Below are positions 6,298 through 14,374 of a stretch of DNA of 64,000 nt, piece by piece. The translations under genes and the position numbers were made by a program. This DNA is from Terriglobia bacterium (GTDB lineage: Bacteria > Acidobacteriota > Terriglobia > Terriglobales > Acidobacteriaceae): contig JAIQFA010000017.1 of assembly GCA_020073525.1 (NCBI GenBank), positions 1-64,000 of the forward strand. Reading direction: 5' to 3'. The notes beneath the pieces were generated by a model, which ran no database searches, had not been told where the DNA came from, and was given only the letters and a program-made list of their open reading frames with translations. Within the stretch, counting starts at the first letter, position 1. Every line of letters begins with the position of its first letter.

Positions 6298-7071
6298 TCA
6301 AATTTCAAACTCCAACTTCATTCCGTCAAACGCCAGCCGCACGTCCGGCGGCAACGTCGCATTGGTTGCCTCGTGCGGCAGGTCGTGGCAGATGTGCGTG
6401 AAAAACGTCCGCTTCGGTTTCACCGCATCCACGATTCTCAGCGACTGGTCGACGGTCGAATGCGTGGGGTGCGGCGTGTAGCGCAGCGCGTCCAGAAACA
6501 GGATGTCGAGTCCGCGCAACTTCTCCAGCGTCTCGGCGGGCACATGGCTGTGATCCGTCAGGTAAGCCGCCGATCCGAAACGGAAGCCCAGAATCGGAGT
6601 CTCGCCATGAATCACCGTCACCGGTTCGAAGCGCGCGCCAAACAATTCAACCGGGCCCTCGATTGGTTTCAGATCGACCTGCGGGAGTCCACCAAACTTG
6701 TAGTCAGCTTCAAAAATGTAGCGAAACATGTTGCGCAGGAACTCGCAGTTTCGCGGCGTGGCATACAGCGGCATCTTGCCCGGCTTGTGGTGATACGTCA
6801 GAGGCCGCAGGTCGTCAAGGCCGAGGATGTGGTCGGCATGCGTGTGCGTATAGAGCACCGCATCGAGTTGCGTAATGTTTTCGCGCAGCGCCTGTTCGCG
6901 AAAGTCCGGCGTGCTGTCGATCATGACGTGGCGCCCGTTGTAGCTGACCATCACGGAGGGACGAGTGCGCCGGTCGTGCGGGTCCGACGAACGGCAGACA
7001 GTGCAGTCGCAGCCGATCGTGGGTACCCCCATCGACGTGCCGCTGCCTAATACCGTCAGAGTCGCCTGCAT
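6298..7071 (-). CDS. MBL-fold metallo-hydrolase (PhnP-like phosphodiesterase)
   Basis: 257 residues. The metallo-beta-lactamase motif THTHADH is at residues 75-81, with further metal ligands in HSHV and FTHICHD. An N-terminal GCDCTVCRS (20-28) is the Cys-rich loop typical of the PhnP/cyclic-phosphodiesterase branch. Members hydrolyse cyclic or simple phosphodiesters; the substrate here is not predictable. Its ATG overlaps the TGA of the upstream DUF1844 gene by one base, so the two are co-translated. Confidence 0.9.
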   Translation of the reverse strand: MQATLTVLGSGTSMGVPTIGCDCTVCRSSDPHDRRTRPSVMVSYNGRHVMIDSTPDFREQALRENITQLDAVLYTHTHADHILGLDDLRPLTYHHKPGKMPLYATPRNCEFLRNMFRYIFEADYKFGGLPQVDLKPIEGPVELFGARFEPVTVIHGETPILGFRFGSAAYLTDHSHVPAETLEKLRGLDILFLDALRYTPHPTHSTVDQSLRIVDAVKPKRTFFTHICHDLPHEATNATLPPDVRLAFDGMKLEFEI

Positions 7072-7697
7072 CAGCCGTTCGTACCTGTGCTGGGTCCGGG
7101 GGCCTGCGGAGGCCGCGCGAGGGCATTGGTTACTTCCACGTAGGCCATGCGCAGTTCGTAGAGGCAGTTCTGCAGGAATCCTTGTTCTTTCGGAGTGAGG
7201 TTGCCCTTGGTTTTCTCGGCGATCATGCCGAGCGTGTCGATGGTTTGCCGCGCTCCGATCAGGTCGACTCCAGGCTGGCCGCCCTGTTCGTGCATCAGGC
7301 CGAGCTGCATCATGGCCGTCATGTAAAGCGACGCCATGAAGCGCTCAAAACTCATTTCGAGTTCTTTCGCCGAGTGTCCGCTCAACTCGACTCGTTGATC
7401 GAGATCCCGCGACGATTGCTTGTAGGCATCGTGCTGCGCCTGCTGTTCGGAGGCGGTGGGCGGTTCGGGGACATCCGACTCGTGTGTGGGCGCCACGGCC
7501 GCGGGCGTGGGTTCGGGGACGGTCGAGATCGTTGGAGCCGCGGGCGGAGCTGCCGTCGAAGCTGCGGTTGCCGCTGGCGGCTGCGCGCCTGGAGGAGCGG
7601 CTTGTTCTTCGGAGGAATCGCGCAGCTCTCCGTCAGAGGTGAACAAGCGCCGGTCGCTCACTTTGAATTCGCTTTCTTCTTTTCTTTTTTGAGCCAT
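7071..7697 (-). CDS. DUF1844 domain protein
   Basis: 208 residues from ATG 7697 (MAQKRKEE). An upstream in-frame start at 7799 would read into a repeat. The first ~100 residues are low-complexity Ala/Pro/Glu-rich. The C-terminal domain (MSFERFMASLYMTAMMQLGL, then IDTLGMIAEKTKGNLTPKEQ and LQNCLYELRMAYVEVTNA) is the helical DUF1844 unit found widely in acidobacteria and deltaproteobacteria. Function is unknown. It is coupled to the metallo-hydrolase by a one-base overlap. Confidence 0.85.
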   Translation of the reverse strand: MAQKRKEESEFKVSDRRLFTSDGELRDSSEEQAAPPGAQPPAATAASTAAPPAAPTISTVPEPTPAAVAPTHESDVPEPPTASEQQAQHDAYKQSSRDLDQRVELSGHSAKELEMSFERFMASLYMTAMMQLGLMHEQGGQPGVDLIGARQTIDTLGMIAEKTKGNLTPKEQGFLQNCLYELRMAYVEVTNALARPPQAPGPSTGTNG

Positions 7698-7774
7698 ATG
7701 GTTTCTCTGGTTTCTAGTAACTCTTGTTTGAAAATCGGCAGCGATTAGTTCCACTATAAAACTAAAAACTAAGC

Positions 7775-7849
7775 AACCACCAAGAACGCGAAGTATCACG
7801 AAGGCTCTTAGCTCAGGTCCTTAGTGTACCTTCGTGCCCCTTTGTGGTT
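7775..7849. repeat. Inverted-repeat element, family F
   Basis: AACCACCAAGAACGCGAAG at the left and CCTTCGTGCCCCTTTGTGGTT at the right pair imperfectly. The element lies between the DUF1844 start and the ygfZ stop. Same family as 18695-18775, 46521-46600 and 50742-50820. Confidence 0.75.
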
Positions 7850-7881
7850 AACGCTCGACAAATTGACCCACTACCCGGAGT

Positions 7882-8919
7882 TCACGCTATCGGCAGCGAT
7901 GCCGGCTTTAATTTGGCTGTTCCCGCACGCAGATCTTTTCCCGCAGCCTCACGTCGCAGATATCCCAAGGCGACGGCCTGATCGCCGCCGACCAACGGCA
8001 AGACGGCGCTGCTCGTGATCTCGCCGACTTCCTTTTCTTCAGCCAGAATCTTCACGCCCGGTTCAGGCAGCGGGCCCTCGGCTGCGAACGTGGTGAACTG
8101 CCGGTGCACAGCGCCGCGTGAGCGGATGCGCTCTACGATCTCCTGTCCGAGGTAGCATCCTTTGGTGAAATTCAAGGCGCGTGTCTGTCCGGTTTCCTGC
8201 GGCAGGTCGCGTTCGCGTATGTCCCCGCCAAATTGCGGGATGCCGCGCGAGATGCGAAAAAGATTCAGCGCCGCTGTTCCGGTAGGCCGCCCGCCCGCCT
8301 TGAGCAGCGCATCCCAAAGTTTGCCCGCGCTCTCGGGAGCCATCCAGACTTGCCAGGATTCCCGAGCTTCCTCGCCCGAACGCAAAAGGGTGACGGTCTG
8401 TTGTTGCCAGGCAACGTCAGCAAACTGCAGGTCCACGAGATCGGGCACGGCGAGGCCGGCGCGTTCAAGTACGCTTCGCGACTTTGGTCCGCTCACCCCG
8501 ACTGCCGCGAGTTTGTCGCTGATGTCGGCGACTTCAACATCGTCGGCAATGATGTAGTGATCGAACAGCTGCAACACTTTTTCTCGCTGACCGCGTTCCG
8601 TATCCACCAGCAGAGAGTCACCGCGCTGAAAGGCGTAAATATCCGCCTGAATGCGGCCCTGCGCGTTCAGCAGAAAGGCATAGACGCCGTGGCCGGGGGC
8701 AAGATCGCGAACGTTGTTCGTGACCATGCCGTTCAGCCAGCGTACGCGGTCGCCGCCGGTCACCGCGATCTTGGCGCGCCAGCTCAGGTCATAAAGCCCG
8801 CAACCCGAGAGCAAGGCCTGGAATTCGGCGCGGACGTCGCCGAAGTCGGTCGCTCCGGTGGCGCTGCTGTGCTCAGTTGAATTAGCCCTCGGAAGTGTAG
8901 TCGACGTCATAAGTCCCAA
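7882..8919 (-). CDS. ygfZ: YgfZ/GcvT-like folate-binding protein (Fe-S cluster maintenance)
   Basis: 345 residues. The GcvT-type fold is evident from FQALLSGCGLYDLSWRAKIA, RWLNGMVTNNVRDL and the diagnostic KGCYLGQEIVERIRSRGAVH, where the Cys of KGCY-x-GQE is essential in YgfZ. The protein helps repair or assemble certain Fe-S enzymes using tetrahydrofolate. Two ATGs (8919 and 8910) are possible starts. The gene stands alone between repeats. Confidence 0.9.
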   Translation of the reverse strand: MGLMTSTTLPRANSTEHSSATGATDFGDVRAEFQALLSGCGLYDLSWRAKIAVTGGDRVRWLNGMVTNNVRDLAPGHGVYAFLLNAQGRIQADIYAFQRGDSLLVDTERGQREKVLQLFDHYIIADDVEVADISDKLAAVGVSGPKSRSVLERAGLAVPDLVDLQFADVAWQQQTVTLLRSGEEARESWQVWMAPESAGKLWDALLKAGGRPTGTAALNLFRISRGIPQFGGDIRERDLPQETGQTRALNFTKGCYLGQEIVERIRSRGAVHRQFTTFAAEGPLPEPGVKILAEEKEVGEITSSAVLPLVGGDQAVALGYLRREAAGKDLRAGTAKLKPASLPIA

Positions 8920-9027
8920 TCTCTAATTATAGCGAAGGGCGCGATTCCACTGGAGCGTAGCTTCCCACAGTGAGCAGATGATTCCAGCATGCAAAACGTC
9001 GCAAGGTCCGCGATTAGATGATGGAGA

Positions 9028-9046
9028 GACGGGCGCCCCGCCCGTC
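9028..9046. repeat. Small REP-like hairpin
   Basis: GACGGGC pairs with GCCCGTC around a GCCCC loop, preceded by GGAGA. It lies in the gap before the dehydrogenase gene. Confidence 0.5.
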
Positions 9047-9125
9047 CCCGACGTCCGGCACACAACAGCCTCTGAATGAAGTCGTGGGTTTATGAATGGT
9101 TCATGCTTGTGCTAACGTTTCGAAC

Positions 9126-10196
9126 GTGAGTGCGACGAAGCGCATTGCTGTGATTGCCGGTGATGGGATCGGAAAAGAAGTCATTCCGCAGGCTCTGAAA
9201 GTCATGGTGGCCGCGAGCGCCTCAGTCGAATTGACCTCGTTCGACTGGTGAGCCGACCGCTATCTCGCCGACAAAACGACGGTCCCGTCCGACGGTTTCG
9301 CCACTCTGGCTCGAGATTTCGACGCCATCCTGGTTGGTGCTTTTGGCGATCCGCGCGTGCCGTCCAACGTTCATGCCAAGGAAATCCTGCTGGGCATGCG
9401 CTGCCAGATGGATCTGTTCGCCAATGTCCGGCCGGTGCGCCTGATGGACGCGTCGCTCTGCCCGCTCAAAGGCATCGAACCCAAAGACCTCGACTTGGTT
9501 GTGATTCGCGAGAACACCGAGGGCGTCTACGAAGACCTCGGAGGGGTCTTCAAGCGGGGAACGCCGGACGAAGTTGCCATCCAGGAAGACATTAACACGC
9601 GCAAAGGTGTCGAGCGCATCATCCGCTACGCGTTTGAGTATTGCGCGACCAGCCGCAAGCTCGATGGTTCGCCAAGGCGGCGCGTGCTGATGTGCGACAA
9701 ATCCAATGCCATGACCCACGCCGGAGGCCTGTGGCAGCGCGCATTCAAGGAAGTCGCCGCCGAGTATCCGAAGATTGAGACGCAGCACATGTACGTCGAC
9801 GCGCTCTGCATGCAGCTGGTGCGCGACCCGCGAGGCTTTGATGTGATCGTCACCAACAACATGTTCGGCGACATCATCACCGACCTCGCTGCAGGATTGC
9901 AGGGTGGTTTGGGGATGGCTGCGAGCGGCAACCTGCGTCCTGGGCATACGTCGATGTTCGAGCCCGTCCACGGTTCCGCGCCGCCGATTGCGGGGAAGAA
10001 TATCGCCAATCCCTTCGGCGCAATTCTGACTGCGGCAATGATGCTGGCGCATCTTGGAATGGCGGCCGAGGCGCAGAAGATCGAAGCGGCCGTGCTCGAA
10101 GCCGTGCGCCAGAAAAAAACGACGGCCGACATCGGCGGAACGCTGGGAACGCGCGAAGCGGGGGGATGGATAGCACAGTGGCTGGCAAGGAGATGA
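9126..10196 (+). pseudogene. Isocitrate/isopropylmalate-type dehydrogenase with an in-frame TGA
   Basis: From GTG 9126 the frame reads KRIAVIAGDGIGKEVIPQAL, a typical start of this beta-decarboxylating dehydrogenase family, up to SFDW. A TGA at 9249-9251 then takes the place of an expected Gly (family pattern FDWGADRYL), and the same frame continues to 10196. Later motifs are intact: VVIRENTEGVYEDLGG, DKSNAMTHAGGLW, VTNNMFGDIITDLAAGL and FEPVHGSAPPIAGKNIANP. The full length is 356 codons. Whether it acts on isocitrate, isopropylmalate or tartrate-like acids cannot be settled by eye. A start at 9357 would lack the first part of the nucleotide-binding fold. It is either a pseudogene by one base change or a sequence error. 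Confidence 0.85.
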
Positions 10197-10202
10197 AACA
10201 GA

Positions 10203-10520
10203 ATGACCGGAAATTTCAAGGCCTACGTTGGTGATCCCGACTTCCACGACGGCATCATCAAACAGGTTCGGCGGGAAGTTTCCGAGGTATATGTTGAGAT
10301 CGCTAGCTATAGCGGGGCTGTCTACACAGTCCGATTCACTGGGGTTGAATCTGTCATATCGGACAAGCCGGAAGGCATGGTGCTCTATGCGATGGGGGAA
10401 GCAGAAGGACAACCGCCATTGCGCGAGTTCTATTTCGCAAACTCCAACGAACCACACGAAGAGGGCGGTGACTCCAGATTGAAGATTCGTGCTAGAGCTT
10501 TTTCCATTGAGAGAATGTAG
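10203..10520 (+). CDS. Hypothetical protein
   Basis: 105 residues starting seven bases after the dehydrogenase stop. It is rich in beta-strand-like patterns (VYVEIASYSGAVYTVRFTGV) and ends in basic strands (RLKIRARAFSIERM). There is no signal peptide, membrane segment or known motif. The position suggests co-transcription with the dehydrogenase. Not recognised. Confidence 0.6.
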   Translation: MTGNFKAYVGDPDFHDGIIKQVRREVSEVYVEIASYSGAVYTVRFTGVESVISDKPEGMVLYAMGEAEGQPPLREFYFANSNEPHEEGGDSRLKIRARAFSIERM

Positions 10521-10567
10521 TTCTGCGATCACATATTGCTTTTCGGTTTTGTTCAGATAGAGGAAAC

Positions 10568-12079
10568 ATGAAGTTTTGGAAGTCAGTCATAGTTGTTCTT
10601 TTCTTCGCAGTGCTGGTTCGTGGAGCATGGACCCAAAATCAACCGCAGCCTCCAGCCGGCAAAAGCAATGCCGATAGCCTAGGACTACAGGTTCAGGACC
10701 AGCCGCAGACCGCGCCGGCCCAGAACCCTCCATCAACGGAGCCCACCGTCTCCTCCAAAGAGGGGAAGGAACTCTTCAAGTCGGTTGACGAAATCCTGCA
10801 GTTTGCCAGCCATGATACGAATCTGCCGATCAAAGAGAAGGTGAAGCGCAGGCTGGCCAAGCGCGACGAGGTGCAGTCCTACATCGAAAAGAACATGAAG
10901 GAGGACAAGGACGCGAAGCGACTGGAAAGGTCCTCGGCCGTGCTTAAGAAGTTCGGGTTGCTGCCCAAGAACTTCGACTTGTCCAATTTCCTGGTGGCGA
11001 TGCTGCGCGAGCAGGTGGCCGGATACTACGACGTCAAAACGAAAACGGTGAATTTGCTGAATTGGGTGGACGTCGAACAACAGAAGCCAGTGCTGGCGCA
11101 CGAACTGACGCACGCGCTCCAGGACCAGTCGTTCGGCATCGAGAAGTGGATGAGAGGTCCGGCGGAAGATAGTGACAATAAAAAGAATGATCCCAGTCCC
11201 AGCGACATCGAAAACGACGAAGTAACGTCTGCGCGGCAAGCGATCATCGAAGGTCAGGCAATGGCGGTGCTGTTTGACTATTCGCTGGCGCCGCAGGGGA
11301 AGACGATTCTTGACGCACCCCAGATTGTCGAAGCGTTGAAGCAGGGCATGCTGGAGGGGACGGCGGACTCTCCAAGATTTCGCGATGCTCCGATGTTTTT
11401 GAAAGAGGAGCTGACTTTCCCCTATCGCTACGGGCTCGACTTTACCCGCGCGCTTCTGCAGGCCGGCGGGAAGGAACTCGCCTACGCGGGCGCGTTCAAG
11501 GATCCGCCCAAGACAACCCGCGAAATCATGGAGCCCGACACCTACCTCGCGCACGAGAAGCTCGAGCCGATGAAGATGATCGACATGGACAAAGACTTCA
11601 AGGGCTACGATCCTTTCGATATCGGCGCGATGGGCGAGTTCGACGTGGATATTTTGGTCGAGCAGTATGCGGGCCGGGAGGAGGCCGGGGCGATGTATCC
11701 GGAGTGGCGTGGCGGCTATTACTATGCCGGCAAGCGGAAGGGAGATAAATCGGCGCCGATCGGTGTGCTGTACGTTTCTCGGTGGTCGAGCGCGGCCAAG
11801 GCCGCGGAGTTCGCGGCCGTGTACGCGAAGTCGCTGGGCCAGCGCTATCAGAAGCGGCAAGCGCTAGGCACGGACGGCAAAGTGGCAGAAGACGCGCCGC
11901 CGGTGGATTCCTGGCGAACGTTGCGCGGGCGCCACGCGTGGATGACGGAAGAAGGAGTTGTCGTGATCGAAGTCCGCGGCGACGAGATTCTCATCAGCGA
12001 AAGTCTGGACGACGCGACGACGAAGAGAGTGGAAGGGGATTTCTGGCCGGAAGAAAAAGCCGCGCCCGGCAAGCCATGA
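10568..12079 (+). CDS. Secreted protein with a zinc-protease HELTH motif
   Basis: 503 residues with a signal peptide (KSVIVVLFFAVLVRGAWT) and a Pro/Gln-rich linker (25-60). A helical region leads to VLAHELTHALQDQSFGIEKW, where H178-E179-x2-H182 is the gluzincin-type zinc site. A candidate third ligand is E233 in the IEGQAMAVLFDYS stretch. The remaining half has no motif I can name (MEPDTYLAHEKLEP, FDIGAMGEFDVDILVEQYAG). It is probably a periplasmic or outer-surface metalloprotein with an acidobacterial distribution. The substrate is unknown. The RBS is AGAGGAAAC before ATG. Confidence 0.75.
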   Translation: MKFWKSVIVVLFFAVLVRGAWTQNQPQPPAGKSNADSLGLQVQDQPQTAPAQNPPSTEPTVSSKEGKELFKSVDEILQFASHDTNLPIKEKVKRRLAKRDEVQSYIEKNMKEDKDAKRLERSSAVLKKFGLLPKNFDLSNFLVAMLREQVAGYYDVKTKTVNLLNWVDVEQQKPVLAHELTHALQDQSFGIEKWMRGPAEDSDNKKNDPSPSDIENDEVTSARQAIIEGQAMAVLFDYSLAPQGKTILDAPQIVEALKQGMLEGTADSPRFRDAPMFLKEELTFPYRYGLDFTRALLQAGGKELAYAGAFKDPPKTTREIMEPDTYLAHEKLEPMKMIDMDKDFKGYDPFDIGAMGEFDVDILVEQYAGREEAGAMYPEWRGGYYYAGKRKGDKSAPIGVLYVSRWSSAAKAAEFAAVYAKSLGQRYQKRQALGTDGKVAEDAPPVDSWRTLRGRHAWMTEEGVVVIEVRGDEILISESLDDATTKRVEGDFWPEEKAAPGKP

Positions 12080-12200
12080 GTTTCAGTTCTGTATAATCAG
12101 CAGTTCCGTGGTAATTTTCAACGTAAGATGGCTTCACAAAATCGGTTTGGCTAGGTACAGATTCACAGGCTGGCGAGAAATTCAGCTTTGTCCTTAAGAT

Positions 12201-12274
12201 TTTGGGTGGCGCAGCGCTTCAGCGCTGCGATAACTCGCTTGTCATAAGGCGCCGGCTTTAGCCGCTGAGGTAAG
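12201..12274. repeat. REP pair, family D, copy 1
   Basis: GGGTGGCGCAGCGCTTC opens a hairpin (GCAGCGC/GCGCTGC). A second half, GGCTTTAGCCGCTGAGG, follows 25 bp later. The same two-part unit recurs at 14258-14328, and its second half alone at 63778-63794. The GGTGG before the stem is REP-like. Confidence 0.7.
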
Positions 12275-12331
12275 ACTGCCATGCTGCGGCTGGAGAGATG
12301 CTTTTAGACCTAGACCTATTCAGGAGTGCAA

Positions 12332-13195
12332 TTGCAGCAAGCAGAAATTGGCATTATCGGCGGCAGCGGCCTGTACCACATGCCGGGTTTCAGTGACGCG
12401 CATGAGGTGCAACTCCAGACTCCATTCGGCGATCCTTCCGATGCGTACATTCTGGGAACGCTAGAGGGCCACAAGGTAGCTTTCCTCGCGCGCCATGCCC
12501 GCGGGCACAAGCTTCTGCCGAGCGAACTAAATTTCCGGGCCAACATTTATGGCTTCAAACAGTTGGGAGTGGAGCGCATTATTTCAGTTTCCGCTGTGGG
12601 CTCGCTGAAGGAAGAGCACAAGCCGCTCGATTTCGTGATCCCGACCCAGTTTTTCGACCGCACTCGACACCGCGTGGACACTTTTTTCGGCGACGGCATT
12701 GTAGCGCACATCGGATTTGGCGACCCGGTGTGCGGAGAAATGACCAGGATAGTCCGCGGTGCATGCCAACTGGCAGGAGTCACCGGGAAGCTGGGCGGCA
12801 CTTACATCTGCATGGAAGGCCCGCAGTTTTCCACCAAGGCCGAGTCGAACGTGTATCGCAGTTGGGGCGCGGATGTGATCGGCATGACCAACCTGCAGGA
12901 AGCCAAACTCGCGCGCGAAGCGGAGCTTTGCTACGTCACCATCGCCATGGTAACGGATTATGACTGCTGGCATCCGCATCATGATTCCGTGACCGTGGAG
13001 CAGATCGTTTCCGTGCTGGTCAAGAACGCGGAGAATGCCGCGAAAGTGGTGAAGGCCACGGTGTCGGCGATGCCGAAAACACGTGACTGTAAGTGCGGAC
13101 AGGCGCTGGCCAATGCCATCCTGACCGATCCGGCCAAGATTCCAGCCGCGACGAAAGAGAAGTTGCAGTTGATATTGGGAAAATATCTGAAATAG
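12332..13195 (+). CDS. mtnP: S-methyl-5'-thioadenosine phosphorylase
   Basis: 287 residues from TTG 12332, chosen because CAGGAG ends six bases before it; the GTG at 12326 would overlap that RBS. The start [14 protein letters not shown] is the MtnP phosphate-binding loop, followed by [20 protein letters not shown], the [11 protein letters not shown] nucleoside-site segment and [20 protein letters not shown]. The enzyme splits methylthioadenosine into adenine and methylthioribose-1-phosphate in methionine salvage. The next gene is a PfkB kinase that could use a salvage product. Confidence 0.93.
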   Translation: MQQAEIGIIGGSGLYHMPGFSDAHEVQLQTPFGDPSDAYILGTLEGHKVAFLARHARGHKLLPSELNFRANIYGFKQLGVERIISVSAVGSLKEEHKPLDFVIPTQFFDRTRHRVDTFFGDGIVAHIGFGDPVCGEMTRIVRGACQLAGVTGKLGGTYICMEGPQFSTKAESNVYRSWGADVIGMTNLQEAKLAREAELCYVTIAMVTDYDCWHPHHDSVTVEQIVSVLVKNAENAAKVVKATVSAMPKTRDCKCGQALANAILTDPAKIPAATKEKLQLILGKYLK

Positions 13196-13204
13196 TCGTT
13201 GAGA

Positions 13205-13289
13205 ACAGTCGTTAGTCGCTAGTCGTTGCCTTGATACGGAATGCACCTGTGCTCCGCGAGCGACCAACGACCATCGACCATCGACTGTC
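13205..13289. repeat. Inverted repeat between mtnP and the kinase
   Basis: A left arm of repeated GTCGTTAGTCG units faces a right arm of CGACCAACGACCATCGACC. The same style of palindrome occurs at 31144-31276. Confidence 0.6.
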
Positions 13290-13301
13290 TTACGGAGACT
13301 C

Positions 13302-14225
13302 ATGAGCATTTTGGTAGTTGGTTCGGTTGCCTTTGACACAATCGCCACGCCTTCCGGCCAGGTGAAAGACATTCTCGGGGGGGCCGCGACCTATTTCTCG
13401 CTGGCCGCAAGTTACTTCACCGAGGTCCGCATGGTGGCGGTAGTGGGCGAAGACTTTTCGGCTGAACACGAGGCTGTCTTGAAAAGTCGCGGGGTGGACA
13501 CGCGCGGCATCGAGCGCACGCAGGGAAAAACCTTCCGTTGGGGCGGGCAGTATCTCGACAACCTGAACGAGGCCAAGACTGACTTCACGGAACTGAATGT
13601 GTTTGAAAAATTTCAGCCGCGTATTCCCAAAGAATATTCGGACACGCAGTTCCTGTTCCTCGCGAACATCCACCCGACCCTGCAAGCGGCTGTGCGCCTG
13701 GAGATGGATGGCGTGCGCCTGACAGGCGGCGACACCATGAATTTCTGGATCAAGGGAACGCCCAAGGAACTAGCGGAAACGTTGAAGCTGGTGAACGTTC
13801 TCCTGATCAACGACACCGAGACCAAGATGCTGGCAGGGGAGACGAACCTTCCCCGCGCCGCGAAAAAAGTTCTCGCCATGGGACCGAAAGCGCTGGTAGT
13901 GAAGCACGGCGAGTATGGGGCAACCATCTTTTTCCGCGAGGGAGCTTTCGGCATCGGGTCACATCCTTTTCGCGCCCCGGCGCTGCCGATTGAAGAAGTA
14001 AAGGATCCCACCGGAGCCGGCGATTCCTTTGCCGGAGGATTCATGGGATATATCGCGTCGCAAGGCGATATCAATCGCGAGGTGCTGAAGCGAGCTTTGT
14101 TTTACGGCGGAGTGATGGGATCGTTCGCCGTAGAACGCTTCGGGACCGAGCGGCTGCAGAATCTTACCCGCGGAGAAATCGACGCGCGCTTTCAGATTTT
14201 CCGCGAACTGACGCACCTGGGATAG
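13302..14225 (+). CDS. PfkB-family sugar/nucleoside kinase
   Basis: 307 residues. The PfkB signatures are present: GSVAFDTIATPSG at the start, the GGAATYFSLAASYF glycine motif and the C-terminal DPTGAGDSFAGGFMGY, whose Asp is the catalytic base. The acceptor cannot be read from sequence. The position after mtnP makes adenosine, ribose or a methylthioribose-related compound plausible. Full length for the family. Confidence 0.88.
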   Translation: MSILVVGSVAFDTIATPSGQVKDILGGAATYFSLAASYFTEVRMVAVVGEDFSAEHEAVLKSRGVDTRGIERTQGKTFRWGGQYLDNLNEAKTDFTELNVFEKFQPRIPKEYSDTQFLFLANIHPTLQAAVRLEMDGVRLTGGDTMNFWIKGTPKELAETLKLVNVLLINDTETKMLAGETNLPRAAKKVLAMGPKALVVKHGEYGATIFFREGAFGIGSHPFRAPALPIEEVKDPTGAGDSFAGGFMGYIASQGDINREVLKRALFYGGVMGSFAVERFGTERLQNLTRGEIDARFQIFRELTHLG

Positions 14226-14257
14226 ACCAGCTCTCGATCAGGTTGCGGAAAAACTGA

Positions 14258-14328
14258 TTTTGGGTGGCGCAGCGGTTTACCGCTGCGACAACTGGAATAT
14301 TTTCAGGATCGGCTTCAGTCGCTGAGGT
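14258..14328. repeat. REP pair, family D, copy 2
   Basis: TTTTGGGTGGCGCAGCGG with GCAGCGGT/ACCGCTGC pairing, then CGGCTTCAGTCGCTGAGGT. Two-part structure as at 12201-12274. An open frame passes through it into the next gene, which makes that gene look longer than it is. Confidence 0.7.
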
Positions 14329-14374
14329 CACACTCTTCTGCACCAGCCATGACCGAGCCCACAGCGAGCACAGA

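Noticed and set aside
9249-9251. UGA as selenocysteine
   Set aside because: The position is a structural Gly, not a catalytic Cys, and no SECIS-like hairpin is seen directly downstream.
9222-10532. A 436-residue open frame on the minus strand
   Set aside because: It is antisense to the dehydrogenase gene, whose family motifs are unmistakable; the frame is open because of GC-rich codon bias.
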